Of a stretch of DNA of 64,000 bases, positions 47,715 through 57,256 are shown piece after piece. A program made the translations under genes and the position numbers. Numbering within the stretch: the stretch's first letter is position 1; each line of letters begins with the position of its first letter. The notes beneath the pieces were generated by a model. It was not told where the DNA came from, made no database searches, and saw only the letters and a program-made list of their open reading frames with translations. This stretch comes from Pseudomonas sp. ok272 (GTDB taxonomy: Bacteria; Pseudomonadota; Gammaproteobacteria; Pseudomonadales; Pseudomonadaceae): contig NZ_FOCB01000014.1 of the NCBI RefSeq assembly GCF_900109995.1, positions 78,763 through 142,762 on the forward strand. Direction: 5' to 3'.

Positions 47715-49106
47715 TCAACTCAGCACCAGCGCTCCCAACCGCTGCTGCTGGCGACGACGCGCCACCAACAGGCCGGTCGCAACGACCAGGGCGCTCAGCA
47801 GGCCGGTGGCAATGATCTCCACGCGATGCTCTGGCTGGAACAGCATGATCGTCAGCACGCCGACGATGAATACAATCACCGCATACGTCAGGCCCGGGAA
47901 CAGCCACATCCGGTAGGCGATGGTCTCGCCGGCAGCCATGCGCTTGTGGCGCATGCGCAATTGCGAGACCGCAATCACCAGGTACACCAACAAGGCAATG
48001 GCACCCGAACTGGCCAGCAGGAATTGGAACACTGCCGCCGGCGCCACGTAGTTGGCGAACACCGCCAGGAAGGCTGCCGCGGTGGACAGGATCACCGCCC
48101 AGTACGGCGTGCCTGCGCGATTGGTACGCTTGGCAACCGCCGGCGCATCGCCACGCTTGCCCAAGGAGAACAGCATGCGCGAGGCCGTATACAGTGCCGA
48201 GTTCAGGCAACTGGTCACCGCGATCAGGACCACCAGGTCAACGATCAGCTTGGCGTTCGGGATACCCATGCGGTCCAGCACGGTCTGGTAGGAACCCACC
48301 TGCGCCAGGCCCGGATCATTCCAAGGCACCAGGGCGACCACCAGGAAGATCGACAACAGGTAGAACAAGCCGATCCGCCAGATCACCGAGTTGGTGGCCT
48401 TGGAGATCTGCTGGCCCGGGTTCTTCGACTCCGCGGCGGCAATCGTGACGATCTCCGTGCCCATGAACGAGAACATGGTCGTCAGCATCGCCGCCAGCAC
48501 CGCGCCCATGCCATTGGGCATGAAGCCCTGGGTATCGAACAGGTGCGACACACCGCTGACCTGGCTGTTGGGCAGAAACCCGAAGATCGCCAGGATACCG
48601 AGGATGACAAAGCCGATGATGGCCACGACCTTGACCAGGGCGAACCAGAACTCGAACTCCCCGTAATGCTTCACGCTGAACAGATTGGTCGCCGTCAGCA
48701 GCAAGGTAATGAAGAGGGTAAACACCCAGATCGCTACGCCGGGGAACCAGGCGTTGAGGATGGTTGCGGCGGCGTTGGCTTCCAATGGAATCACCAGCAC
48801 CCAAAACCACCAGTACAGCCAGCCGATCGTAAAACCGGCCCAATGGCCGATGGCCCGATCGGCGTAGGTCGAAAACGAGCCCGTGTCCGGGGACGCGACG
48901 GCCATTTCGGCCAACATGCGCATGACCAGCACCACCAGCGTACCGGCCGCGGCGTAGGCCAGCAGCACCGCTGGGCCCGCTTCGGCAATGGCGTGGCCCG
49001 AGCCGACAAACAGCCCGGCGCCGATAACCCCGGCGATCGACAGCATGGTCACATGCCGCGGTTTGAGCCCCTGTTCGAGGTCATTGGAAGATTGCGTACC
49101 GCTCAT
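47715..49106 (-). CDS. gabP: Amino-acid permease, GABA permease-like (APC family)
   Basis: A 463-residue carrier with twelve helices. The start of helix 1 has the APC signature MLSIAGVIGAGLFVGSGHAI, followed by SFSTYADRAIGHWAGFTIGW. Length and sequence resemble GabP (gamma-aminobutyrate permease) more than other APC members, but the substrate is inferred. The ATG at 49106 has an AAGGTAG site. A sigma54-type promoter lies upstream, fitting use of its substrate as nitrogen source. Confidence 0.85.
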   Translation of the reverse strand: MSGTQSSNDLEQGLKPRHVTMLSIAGVIGAGLFVGSGHAIAEAGPAVLLAYAAAGTLVVLVMRMLAEMAVASPDTGSFSTYADRAIGHWAGFTIGWLYWWFWVLVIPLEANAAATILNAWFPGVAIWVFTLFITLLLTATNLFSVKHYGEFEFWFALVKVVAIIGFVILGILAIFGFLPNSQVSGVSHLFDTQGFMPNGMGAVLAAMLTTMFSFMGTEIVTIAAAESKNPGQQISKATNSVIWRIGLFYLLSIFLVVALVPWNDPGLAQVGSYQTVLDRMGIPNAKLIVDLVVLIAVTSCLNSALYTASRMLFSLGKRGDAPAVAKRTNRAGTPYWAVILSTAAAFLAVFANYVAPAAVFQFLLASSGAIALLVYLVIAVSQLRMRHKRMAAGETIAYRMWLFPGLTYAVIVFIVGVLTIMLFQPEHRVEIIATGLLSALVVATGLLVARRRQQQRLGALVLS

Positions 49107-49198
49107 TGAAACTACCTTTGTAAGGAAAACATCGATGCCCCACGGCGCTGGCGTTCTTTCTCGTAAAAAGAAACCAACGGAGCGTTCCTTATTCTGCA

Positions 49199-49214
49199 CG
49201 CAAAAATTGCGCCA
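49199..49214 (-). promoter_or_regulatory. Possible sigma54 promoter of the GabP-like gene
   Basis: Minus-strand reading TGGCGC-AATTT-TTGCG, with GG and GC ten bases apart, 93 nt before the start codon. Two positions deviate from consensus. The rest of 49215-49662 holds no gene or clear signal. Confidence 0.45.
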
Positions 49215-49662
49215 AAATGTTTCAAGATCCCGGTTTACGCAGGCTGGACAAAATTTCGCCCCATCCTCGCAAGTCATTGAAATTAATAGCACTTAGCCAG
49301 TTTGTTACCGTGTCACCCACTTCATCAACGAATGCCAGCACCTGACAACCCACAGAATAATTCCCCCGCGCACCGTAAAAGGGCAGATCAGCCACGTTTG
49401 TCGGCTTAACGCTTCCCACCCCTGGCCAAAGCTGGCACCATCGCGCCCTTTTTTACGCAATACCCATGCAGATATGGCGTCAAACGGGTGTTCGGTTGTT
49501 GATGGCGCGACAGTCACCTGCGTCGATGCGACAAACAGTCACACACTTCCCGTCTACGCTGGTGTGGCGGTTGGCCGCCATTCCAACGCTATGCTAGCTT
49601 GGCGCCTCGCCAGGAAGGCTGCCCAACCGCACACGCACAACCGAACACAATGAGGACCCCAC

Positions 49663-50436
49663 ATGGCCGAGGCCGCGCCCGCGCTTGAAATCCGCAACTT
49701 GCACAAACGCTACGGACAGCTTGAGGTGCTCAAAGGCATCTCGCTGACCGCCCGCGACGGCGATGTGATCTCGATCCTGGGTTCCTCCGGCTCTGGTAAG
49801 TCCACGTTCCTGCGCTGCATCAACCTGCTGGAGAACCCTCATCAAGGGCAGATCCTGGTGGCAGGCGAAGAACTCAAGCTCAAGCCGGCGAAAAACGGCG
49901 AACTGGTGGCCGCCGATGGTCGCCAGATCAACCGCATGCGCAGCGAAATCGGCTTTGTGTTTCAAAACTTCAACCTGTGGCCGCACATGAGCGTGCTCGA
50001 CAACATCATCGAGGCCCCGCGCCGGGTCCTGGGCCAGAGCAAGGCAGAAGCCATCGAGGTCGCAGAAGCCCTGCTGGCCAAGGTCGGCATCGCCGACAAA
50101 CGCCACGCCTACCCTGCCGAACTGTCCGGCGGCCAGCAGCAACGCGCCGCCATCGCGCGCACCCTGGCGATGCAGCCCAAGGTCATTCTGTTCGATGAAC
50201 CCACTTCGGCACTTGACCCGGAAATGGTTCAGGAAGTACTAAACGTGATCCGCGCCCTGGCCGAAGAAGGTCGCACCATGTTGTTGGTCACGCACGAAAT
50301 GGGCTTTGCCCGCCAGGTGTCCAGTGAAGTGGTGTTTATTCACCAGGGGCTCATCGAAGAGCAAGGATCGCCACAGCAGGTGTTTGAGAACCCGCTTTCG
50401 GCGCGCTGTAAACAATTCATGTCCAGCAACCGCTAA
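49663..50436 (+). CDS. ABC transporter ATPase, polar amino-acid type
   Basis: A 257-residue HisP-like ATPase: Walker A GSSGSGKST (about 46-54), Q-loop, signature LSGGQQQRAAIARTL and Walker B ILFDEPTSALDPEM. It energises import by the following binding protein and two permeases. In this genus the same four-gene order is annotated for lysine/arginine/ornithine/histidine import. Confidence 0.94.
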   Translation: MAEAAPALEIRNLHKRYGQLEVLKGISLTARDGDVISILGSSGSGKSTFLRCINLLENPHQGQILVAGEELKLKPAKNGELVAADGRQINRMRSEIGFVFQNFNLWPHMSVLDNIIEAPRRVLGQSKAEAIEVAEALLAKVGIADKRHAYPAELSGGQQQRAAIARTLAMQPKVILFDEPTSALDPEMVQEVLNVIRALAEEGRTMLLVTHEMGFARQVSSEVVFIHQGLIEEQGSPQQVFENPLSARCKQFMSSNR

Positions 50437-50449
50437 CGGAGCAAATTGC

Positions 50450-51205
50450 ATGCAGACCTATAAGAAATTCCTCCTGGCCGCAGCCGCTACTTTGGTGTTC
50501 TCGGCCAATGCCATGGCTGCCGAAAAACTGAGAATGGGCATCGAAGCGGCCTACCCGCCGTTCAACAACAAGGATGCCAGCGGCCAGGTCGTGGGCTTCG
50601 ACAAAGACATCGGCGACGCCCTGTGCGCCAAGATGAAAGTCGAGTGCGAAGTGGTCACCTCCGATTGGGACGGCATCATCCCGGCCCTGAACGCCAAGAA
50701 GTTCGACTTCCTGGTGTCTTCGCTGTCGATCACCGACGAGCGCAAGCAAGCCGTGGACTTCACCGAACCGTACTACTCCAACAAGCTGCAATTCATCGCC
50801 GCGAAAAACGTCGACTTCAAGACCGACAAGGCTGACCTCAAGGGCAAGACCATCGGTACGCAGCGTGCCACCCAGGCCGCTACCTGGCTGGAAGACACCT
50901 ACGGCGACGACATCAAGGTCAGCCTCTACGACACCCAGGAAAACGCCTACCTGGACCTGACCTCCGGTCGTCTCGACGCGATCCTGGCCGACAAGTACGC
51001 CAACTACGACTGGCTGAAAAGCGATGCCGGCAAGAACTACGAGTTCAAGGGCGATCCGGTCATGGAAAGCGACAAGATCGGCATCGCCGTGCGCAAGGGT
51101 GACAACAAGCTGCGCAACGAACTGAATGCCGCACTGAAAGAAATCGTCGCCGACGGCACCTACAAGAAGATCAACGACAAGTACTTCCCGTTCAGCATCT
51201 ATTGA
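50450..51205 (+). CDS. Periplasmic amino-acid binding protein (Lys/Arg/Orn/His type)
   Basis: A 251-residue exported binding protein (signal peptide ending SANAMA) with the family features LRMGIEAAYPPFNNKD, GFDKDIGDALCAKM and DFLVSSLSITDERKQAVDFT, plus the ligand-contact GTQRATQAATW segment. Overall it resembles the LAO/HisJ/AotJ group; the exact ligand cannot be read. It starts 13 nt after the ATPase stop. Confidence 0.93.
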   Translation: MQTYKKFLLAAAATLVFSANAMAAEKLRMGIEAAYPPFNNKDASGQVVGFDKDIGDALCAKMKVECEVVTSDWDGIIPALNAKKFDFLVSSLSITDERKQAVDFTEPYYSNKLQFIAAKNVDFKTDKADLKGKTIGTQRATQAATWLEDTYGDDIKVSLYDTQENAYLDLTSGRLDAILADKYANYDWLKSDAGKNYEFKGDPVMESDKIGIAVRKGDNKLRNELNAALKEIVADGTYKKINDKYFPFSIY

Positions 51206-51282
51206 TTCTGACGTGCCTGACCGGTATCGCCCCTGGCGGTACCGGTCTCTAGCAAAGCCTGCTGCAACGTGAATAGATACCC

Positions 51283-51978
51283 ATGATTATCGATCTCCAA
51301 GGATTCGGCCCGGCGCTCGCCGCTGGCGCGCTGATGACCGTCAAACTTGCCCTCACGGCATTGTGCCTGGGGCTGGTGCTCGGCTTGCTCGGCGCCTTGG
51401 CCAAGACATCCCCGTACAAGTCATTGCAATGGCTTGGCGGCACCTATTCGACCCTGGTTCGCGGCATTCCCGAACTGCTCTGGGTCCTGCTGATCTACTT
51501 CGGCACCGTCAACCTGATGCGCGCCCTGGGTGAGTTCTTCGGCAATCCCGACCTGGCACTCAACGCGTTCGCCGCCGGGGTGATCGCCCTGGGCCTGTGC
51601 TTCGGCGCCTACGCCACCGAAGTGTTTCGCGGCGCGATCCTGGCCATTCCCAAGGGCCACCGCGAAGCGGGCGTCGCCCTCGGCCTGTCGAAGTGGCGGA
51701 TCTTCACCCGGTTGATCATGCCGCAGATGTGGCGCATCGCCCTGCCTGGGCTGGGCAACCTGTTCATGATCCTGATGAAGGACACCGCGCTGGTGTCCGT
51801 CATCGGCCTGGAAGAAATCATGCGCCACGCGCAAAACGGCGTGACCATGACCAAGCAACCGTTCACCTTCTACATGGTCGCGGCCTTGATGTACCTGGGC
51901 CTGACGATCATTGCCATGACCGGCATGCACCTGCTGGAAAAACGCGCCGCTCGCGGCTTTGCCCGGAGCACGCAATGA
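51283..51978 (+). CDS. ABC transporter permease, HisQ-like
   Basis: A 231-residue inner-membrane permease of the HisM/HisQ type, with the TLVRGIPELLWVLLIYFG helix and the coupling-loop motif FRGAILAIPKGHREAGVALGLS. Overlaps the next permease by 4 nt, so a heteromeric membrane pair is expected. Confidence 0.94.
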   Translation: MIIDLQGFGPALAAGALMTVKLALTALCLGLVLGLLGALAKTSPYKSLQWLGGTYSTLVRGIPELLWVLLIYFGTVNLMRALGEFFGNPDLALNAFAAGVIALGLCFGAYATEVFRGAILAIPKGHREAGVALGLSKWRIFTRLIMPQMWRIALPGLGNLFMILMKDTALVSVIGLEEIMRHAQNGVTMTKQPFTFYMVAALMYLGLTIIAMTGMHLLEKRAARGFARSTQ

Positions 51979-52664
51979 ACTGGGAAGTGATCATCAAATG
52001 GCTGCCGAAACTGGCCCAGGGCGCCACCCTGACCCTGGAACTGGTGGCCATCGCCGTGCTCCTCGGCCTGCTGCTGGCCATTCCGCTGGGCATCGCCCGC
52101 TCGTCGCGCCTGTGGTACGTGCGCGCCCTGCCCTACGCCTACATTTTTTTCTTCCGTGGCACACCGCTGCTGGTGCAACTGTTCCTGGTCTACTACGGCC
52201 TGGCGCAGTTCGACGCGGTGCGTGAAAGCGCACTCTGGCCGTATCTGCGCGATCCGTTCTGGTGCGCCACCGCCACCATGACCCTGCACACGGCGGCCTA
52301 CATTGCCGAGATCCTGCGCGGCGCCATCCAAGCCATTCCAGCGGGTGAAATCGAAGCCGCGCGGGCCTTGGGCATGTCCCGGCCCAAGGCGCTGTTCTAC
52401 ATCATCCTGCCCCGGGCGGCGCGCATCGGCCTGCCGGCCTACAGCAACGAAGTGATCCTGATGCTCAAGGCCAGCGCCCTGGCCAGCACCGTGACCTTGC
52501 TGGAACTGACTGGCATGGCCCGCACCATCATTGCCCGCACCTACCTGCCGGTGGAGATCTTCTTCGCCGCGGGCATGTTCTACCTGCTGATGGCCTTCAT
52601 CCTGGTTCGCGGCTTCAAGCTGCTGGAGCGCTGGTTGCGCGTCGATGCCTGCCAGGGACGCTGA
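51975..52664 (+). CDS. ABC transporter permease, HisM-like
   Basis: A 229-residue permease with FFRGTPLLVQLFLVYYGLAQFD and the coupling motif LRGAIQAIPAGEIEAARALGMS. It completes the ATPase-binding protein-permease-permease importer. Its 3' end overlaps the start of the methyltransferase gene by about 20 nt. Confidence 0.94.
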   Translation: MNWEVIIKWLPKLAQGATLTLELVAIAVLLGLLLAIPLGIARSSRLWYVRALPYAYIFFFRGTPLLVQLFLVYYGLAQFDAVRESALWPYLRDPFWCATATMTLHTAAYIAEILRGAIQAIPAGEIEAARALGMSRPKALFYIILPRAARIGLPAYSNEVILMLKASALASTVTLLELTGMARTIIARTYLPVEIFFAAGMFYLLMAFILVRGFKLLERWLRVDACQGR

Positions 52665-53895
52665 GCCTTCGGTGCTGACGGGCGCGCACCTGCTCGCCCG
52701 TTTCACCGCACTGGACACCTTCCTCACTCAGCACCAGGCACTCTGGCGGCCACGCCCCTTCACCCATCGGCACCTGCCCTGGGAAGCGGACCACCGGCCA
52801 CTCGGCCATTGGCTACGCCAGCGCTCACTGCAAGACGCCGAAGACAGCCACAACCATCCCGAACACCTGCCGGCACCCGCGCCGTTTCCGCAACTGGCCG
52901 CGCAGTCGATGGCCCTCAGCGCCGTGGGCGCCTTGCCCACGCAGGCCATCGAGCCGGCATCGCCGCGCCTCAACGTCGACGTACCCGGGCGCAAGTGGCA
53001 GCAGATCGAAGCCTTCGCCCGTTGCCTGCAATTTAGCGATACCCCGCGCCACTGGCTGGACTGGTGCTCAGGCAAAGGCCATTTGGGACGACGACTGCTG
53101 CACGCCGGCCAGCAACTGACCTGCCTGGAATACGACCCGGCGTTGATCGCCAGCGGCCAGGCACTCAGCCAGCACCATCGCCTGGCCGTGGAACACCGGC
53201 AACAGGACGTCCTGGCGCCCGACGCGCTGGCCTGCGTGAGCCGCGATCACACGCCGGTCGCCCTGCACGCCTGCGGTGACTTGCATGTGCAGTTAATCAA
53301 GCTCGCCAGCCAGGCCGGCTGCGCTCAACTGGCCATCGCCCCGTGCTGCTACAACCGCATAAACGCCCCTCAGTACGCGGCACTTTCAGGCCCCGCGAAG
53401 CGCTCCGAACTACGGCTGTCCCTCGATGACCTGTCGCTGCCCCTGACTGAAACCGTCACCGCCGGCACCCGCGTGCGACGTCAACGCGACACGTCCATGG
53501 CCCGCCGCCTGGGATTCGACCTGCTGCAACGGCAACTGCGCCGTGTCGACGAGTACCTGCCGACCCCTTCGCTGCCCAGCGCGTGGTTGGACAAACCGTT
53601 CGCCGACTATTGCCGTGACCTGGCGGCCCTCAAGGACTTATCCACCGTCGGCGAGCAGGACTGGCCTGCACTGGAAGCGGCTGGCTGGCAGCGCCTGGCC
53701 GAGGTGCGCAACCTGGAACTGCTGCGGGGGTTATTCCGGCGCCCACTGGAACTGTGGCTGGTACTCGACCGGGCGCTGTTTCTTGAGGAGCAGGGGTATG
53801 CCGTCCGGCTGGGCACCTTCTGCCCAACCCCGCTGACCCCACGCAACCTGATGCTGCTGGCGGAGCGCGCAGAGACGGCCACAGCCTGTGGATAA
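52645..53895 (+). CDS. SAM-dependent methyltransferase (Methyltransf_32-like)
   Basis: A 416-residue protein. The SAM-binding loop DWCSGKGHLGRRLL lies near residues 139-152, with LTCLEYDP as the acidic second strand; a conserved ALHACGDLH and IAPCCYNRI follow. This layout fits methyltransferases of the GSTCD-like/Methyltransf_32 group. Target unknown. The start overlaps the permease gene, suggesting coupling to the transporter operon; whether the function is related is unclear. Confidence 0.85.
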   Translation: MPARDAEPSVLTGAHLLARFTALDTFLTQHQALWRPRPFTHRHLPWEADHRPLGHWLRQRSLQDAEDSHNHPEHLPAPAPFPQLAAQSMALSAVGALPTQAIEPASPRLNVDVPGRKWQQIEAFARCLQFSDTPRHWLDWCSGKGHLGRRLLHAGQQLTCLEYDPALIASGQALSQHHRLAVEHRQQDVLAPDALACVSRDHTPVALHACGDLHVQLIKLASQAGCAQLAIAPCCYNRINAPQYAALSGPAKRSELRLSLDDLSLPLTETVTAGTRVRRQRDTSMARRLGFDLLQRQLRRVDEYLPTPSLPSAWLDKPFADYCRDLAALKDLSTVGEQDWPALEAAGWQRLAEVRNLELLRGLFRRPLELWLVLDRALFLEEQGYAVRLGTFCPTPLTPRNLMLLAERAETATACG

Positions 53896-54334
53896 CTCTG
53901 TTGATGAAATATGCTGAAACCCTTTGGATCCAGGATTAAAACGCTAAAATAAGCCTGTTCGTTTTTTGATCACTCGCTAAAAAAACCCTTAAAACAGGCA
54001 GTTGCGACGAAGTGAGAACGGGTTAACAGATTTGTCATTTTTCCTCCGCGCAAAACCGCCTGTTGTGCATAAGCGTTAAATCAAAAGGTCATAACCACGC
54101 TTCCCAGCCTGAACTATCGTTGCCAAGCGCCAGAAATCCCTGAGGCACACGACAGCACGGATACACCATCAGAAATGGCAGCTAGACCCGCATCACACCC
54201 GGCCCGTCGTAGTGTCATGCAGGCCACCCTACTTTGGCCGCTTTGCCTCCTGCCGTACGGGTGAAAAGCTGGCTAAACTCCAGGGTCGTACGCGTATCCG
54301 CCTCCCTAGTCATTCGAACTATCAGGAACCGACC
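53896..54334. other. AT-rich intergenic region without a gene
   Basis: About 440 nt with lower GC than the surroundings. GCCTGTT occurs at about 53954 and 54058 and its complement AACAGGC at about 53993, which could form a loose stem or protein sites. No convincing reading frame or RNA was found. Confidence 0.5.
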
Positions 54335-55156
54335 GTGACGTTCATTTCCTACGCACAGAACTTTGAAGACATCCGCTTGTGGCGCGCCCTGAAGTACTAC
54401 GACAACGGTTTCTACATCGACGTCGGTGCCAATCAGCCCACCTTGGACTCGGTCACCAAGGCGTTCTACGAGCGCGGCTGGACCGGTATCAACATCGAAC
54501 CGATCCAGACCTACTACGACGCCCTGTGCACCGAACGCCCCAACGACATCAACCTGCAATGCGTGGCCAGCGATAAGGCCCAAGACCTGACCTTCTACGC
54601 CATCGCCGACACCGGCATGTCGACCCTGGAACCAAGCGTCGCCAAGGAACGCCTGGACGCCGGCCTGGAAGTCCGCAGCCAGACCGTGCAATCACGCTCC
54701 CTGTCGTCCATCTGCGAAGAACACGTCAACGGGCCCATCCACTTCCTCAAAATCGACGTCGAGGGCCACGAAGAGTCCGTACTGCGCGGGATGGACTTCA
54801 CACGCTGGCGGCCCTGGATCATCGTCATCGAAACCCCATGGGCCCGCGACCAGGCATGGGAGCCACTGGTCGTCGACGCCGGCTACCAAGCCGTCCTGTT
54901 TGATGGCCTGAATACGTTCTACCTGGCCGAAGAACACCTACACCTCAAAGGCGCCTTCGACATAGCCCCATGCAACCTCGATGAGTTCCGCTTCTGCTAC
55001 GGCCACCGCTTCAGCCACCCCGTTCAAGAGCTGGAAGACGCCCTTGAAGCCGAACGCGAACGCGCCAACAGCCTTGAAGCCCAATTGCACGCCATGCGCA
55101 ACAGCCGATCGTGGCGAGCCGTGGAAAAGCTCAAGAAAGTGCTGGTTAGAGCCTGA
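54335..55156 (+). CDS. FkbM family methyltransferase
   Basis: A 273-residue protein. I chose the GTG at 54335 (VTFISYAQNFEDIRLWRAL) because an AGGAA site precedes it and the family usually starts this way. The FkbM domain shows FYIDVGANQPTLDSVT (SAM-binding) and HFLKIDVEGHEESVLRGMD. The C-terminus adds a coiled coil and a NSRSWRAVEKLK tail seen in proteins tied to glycan or O-antigen synthesis. The substrate is probably a sugar hydroxyl, but unproven. Confidence 0.9.
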   Translation: MTFISYAQNFEDIRLWRALKYYDNGFYIDVGANQPTLDSVTKAFYERGWTGINIEPIQTYYDALCTERPNDINLQCVASDKAQDLTFYAIADTGMSTLEPSVAKERLDAGLEVRSQTVQSRSLSSICEEHVNGPIHFLKIDVEGHEESVLRGMDFTRWRPWIIVIETPWARDQAWEPLVVDAGYQAVLFDGLNTFYLAEEHLHLKGAFDIAPCNLDEFRFCYGHRFSHPVQELEDALEAERERANSLEAQLHAMRNSRSWRAVEKLKKVLVRA

Positions 55157-55193
55157 GCCCCGGCGTTACGCAAAAATAGTCAGAATTCAGGGG

Positions 55194-55221
55194 TTTACAG
55201 ACGCAAAGCAATCGCTATAAT
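55194..55221 (+). promoter_or_regulatory. Sigma70 promoter of tRNA-Thr
   Basis: TTTACA (55194-55199), 16-nt spacer, TATAAT (55216-55221), 13 nt before the tRNA. Confidence 0.82.
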
Positions 55222-55234
55222 CGTCGCCCAACAC

Positions 55235-55310
<76 letters not shown>

Positions 55311-55315
55311 TATAA

Positions 55316-55349
55316 AACAAAGCCCTCGTAGAAATACGAGGGCTTTGTT
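55316..55349 (+). terminator. Terminator of tRNA-Thr
   Basis: A perfect 15-bp stem (55316-55330 with 55335-55349) around a GAAA loop, followed by GTTT. It survives beside the accessory region, so the tRNA unit is intact. Confidence 0.9.
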
Positions 55350-55389
55350 GTTTCTGGAACGTCCACTTTTTTGTCCACACACTGGAATC

Positions 55390-55413
55390 TGTGGGAGCGA
55401 GCCTGCTCGCGAT
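55390..55413. repeat. Single REP sequence
   Basis: TGTGGGAGCGAGCCTGCTCG, one arm of the REPIN found elsewhere, without a partner nearby. Confidence 0.75.
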
Positions 55414-55491
55414 GAGATCGTCAAACCCACTGATGATCTGCGGGCCAGAACTATGAGTTACCTTTCCCAAAACACCAACAACGTAGCAACC

Positions 55492-56133
55492 TCAACCAAA
55501 CAGCATCTTTTGCCAGTGATCCTCACCTACAATGGCAATCGAAGCTCCCGCCTCACGTAACTCCACTGCCTTCATGATCTTCGTCCCATAAGTACTGTGG
55601 CGCCACTGCTCATTACCTACGCTACCCACCACCAGGTAATGCACCTTCTTACTCACACTGCCCCCAATCAAACCGCCCCGCTCTTCGACCAGCGCCTGAC
55701 AGTCCTTACGCGGCCCAAAGGCCATGACACCGGTAAATACAAACATCCGGCCATCCCAAACCAAATCAGGGATCGGTGAGTTGAAAGGAAGGTCCGTAGG
55801 AGTAACGGCAACAGCACCGCCAATCTTCGGTCTCTCAGTACCCACCCCAGAGAAACCACGCAGAATGTTAAGCAACTCCAGGGACTCATCCATATCTAGC
55901 GCATTGTCCTGAAGCATGCACGCCAAACGCGAGTACAGCAGATTGATCACCGGATCGTTCAGATGCGCGAGATTGTTTTCCAGCCATTGCTTTAGAAAAA
56001 CCGCTTCCGTGATATTCACAACACCGTCGGCCGCAATCCCAGCGGCCAACCCGACCAAGGCATCGGCGGCGCGTCGATCGATTCGGCCATGGTTGAAGAA
56101 TTTGCTGCTCTCAAACTCGTGGTGTAGATCCAT
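55492..56133 (-). CDS. BRCT domain protein
   Basis: A 213-residue protein. The first half is helical (ALVGLAAGIAADGVVNITEAVFLKQWL), resembling TerB-like stretches; the second half (about 125-213) is a BRCT domain of the DNA-ligase type (MFVFTGVMAFGPRKDCQALVEERGGLIGGSVSKKVHYLVVG). BRCT domains bind phosphopeptides or DNA ends. It lies between tRNA-Thr and an integrase remnant on the opposite strand. Function unknown. Confidence 0.88.
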   Translation of the reverse strand: MDLHHEFESSKFFNHGRIDRRAADALVGLAAGIAADGVVNITEAVFLKQWLENNLAHLNDPVINLLYSRLACMLQDNALDMDESLELLNILRGFSGVGTERPKIGGAVAVTPTDLPFNSPIPDLVWDGRMFVFTGVMAFGPRKDCQALVEERGGLIGGSVSKKVHYLVVGSVGNEQWRHSTYGTKIMKAVELREAGASIAIVGEDHWQKMLFG

Positions 56134-56339
56134 TACGGCTTTTCCTTGAGGTGGGCACCGGCTCGATATCGAAGCACTAGCAGGTAGATGTTGCGTTCAA
56201 AGCTAGCACCACTGCGCGCAGACACCTCCACTTTTAATCAGGGAAATAGATCCGTCCCCTTTTCTGATACGGCACCTGGGAGATACCGGACACTCGACCC
56301 GCGCTGGAGGGAGTACCCTTTTCCACAAGGGGTACGAAG

Positions 56340-56819
56340 ATGGCAGGGGATATCCATTTAGTAGCCTTATCGCCGCAAGCAGTGGCGCTACTCGAAAAAA
56401 TCCATGCACTCACAGGCAAATTCGACCTGGTGTTTGCAGGCGATGCCAAGCCCTGGAAACCCATGTCCGAAAATACCGTGAACAACGCGCTACGGACGAT
56501 GGGATACGACACCAAAACCGATATCTGCGGACATGGGTTTCGTTCGATGGCCTGCAGCGCACTGATCGAGTCAGGACTGTGGTCGGAGACAGCTATTGAA
56601 CGGCAGATGAGCCACAAAGAGCGCAACAACGTCCGCGCCGCTTACATCCACAAGGCAGAGTTCATCGAGGAGCGCAGGCTGATCATGAACTGGTGGAGCC
56701 GGTATCTGGAGGCCAACCGGCAGGAGCATGTCACTCCACACGAATTCGCCAACCAGATTGGAGATAACGTTACTCGGATGAAGGCGAAGCTTGGCAATGG
56801 CGTAGAGAGGAAAAATTGA
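56340..56819 (+). pseudogene. C-terminal remnant of a P4-type tyrosine integrase
   Basis: A 159-residue frame matching only the catalytic C-terminal part of P4-like integrases (VALSPQAVALLEKIHALTG, then GHGFRSM). His65, Arg68, His92 and Tyr102 correspond to the HxxR, H and nucleophile positions, but the N-terminal arm-binding and core-binding domains and the first catalytic arginine are missing. In the same frame upstream the sequence is unrelated. Such integrases use tRNA 3' ends, so this is probably a relic of an insertion at tRNA-Thr. Confidence 0.85.
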
Positions 56820-56820
56820 T

Positions 56821-57150
56821 ATGGACACCTCAACCACACAAAGCATCAAGCTCGCCATCGTGTCGGCAACCGGGTTGTCAAAAGACGCCCTGCACATCTA
56901 TGTGGGCATGGCGGTCTATTTAACGTTGATCGCCATCACCCGGCGATTCAGACCATACATTGGCTGGCTGGTTGTTTTCATCATTGCGTGTGCTGGCGAG
57001 TGGGTAGATAGACGAGACGATATTGAAAGCCTTGGATACTGGCGTTGGCAGGCAAGCGCTCACGACATTCTCAACACGTTGTTTTGGCCGACGGTGCTGA
57101 CATTGCTTTGGCTTTTAAAGTGCCGCAGTAAAGCAAGCGTACATCCGTAA
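56821..57150 (+). CDS. Small hypothetical membrane protein
   Basis: A 109-residue protein with three hydrophobic segments (about 28-40, 47-60 and 88-101) and a central acidic/basic loop (GEWVDRRDDIESLGYWRWQAS). No family recognised. Its ATG follows the integrase remnant's stop by one base and it is followed by a large hairpin, so it seems to be cargo of the relic element. Confidence 0.7.
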   Translation: MDTSTTQSIKLAIVSATGLSKDALHIYVGMAVYLTLIAITRRFRPYIGWLVVFIIACAGEWVDRRDDIESLGYWRWQASAHDILNTLFWPTVLTLLWLLKCRSKASVHP

Positions 57151-57177
57151 GACTCTCGCAATCTGCTCTGCCACGCG

Positions 57178-57222
57178 GGTCCATCCAAACAGGGCTGCAA
57201 AGCCGCCCTGTTTGGATGGACC
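57178..57222. repeat. 18-bp perfect inverted repeat
   Basis: Arms 57178-57195 and 57205-57222 (GGTCCATCCAAACAGGGC and its exact complement) with a 9-nt loop. An A-run follows on the plus strand rather than a T-run, so on that strand it is not a standard terminator. It may end the membrane-protein transcript or be a recombination or transfer site. Confidence 0.8.
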
Positions 57223-57256
57223 TCACTTAAAAAAATCTAAAGCCCACACAACTGTC

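Noticed and set aside
53887..53895. Perfect DnaA box TGTGGATAA
   Set aside because: It coincides with the last codons and stop of the methyltransferase gene and stands alone, so chance is likely.
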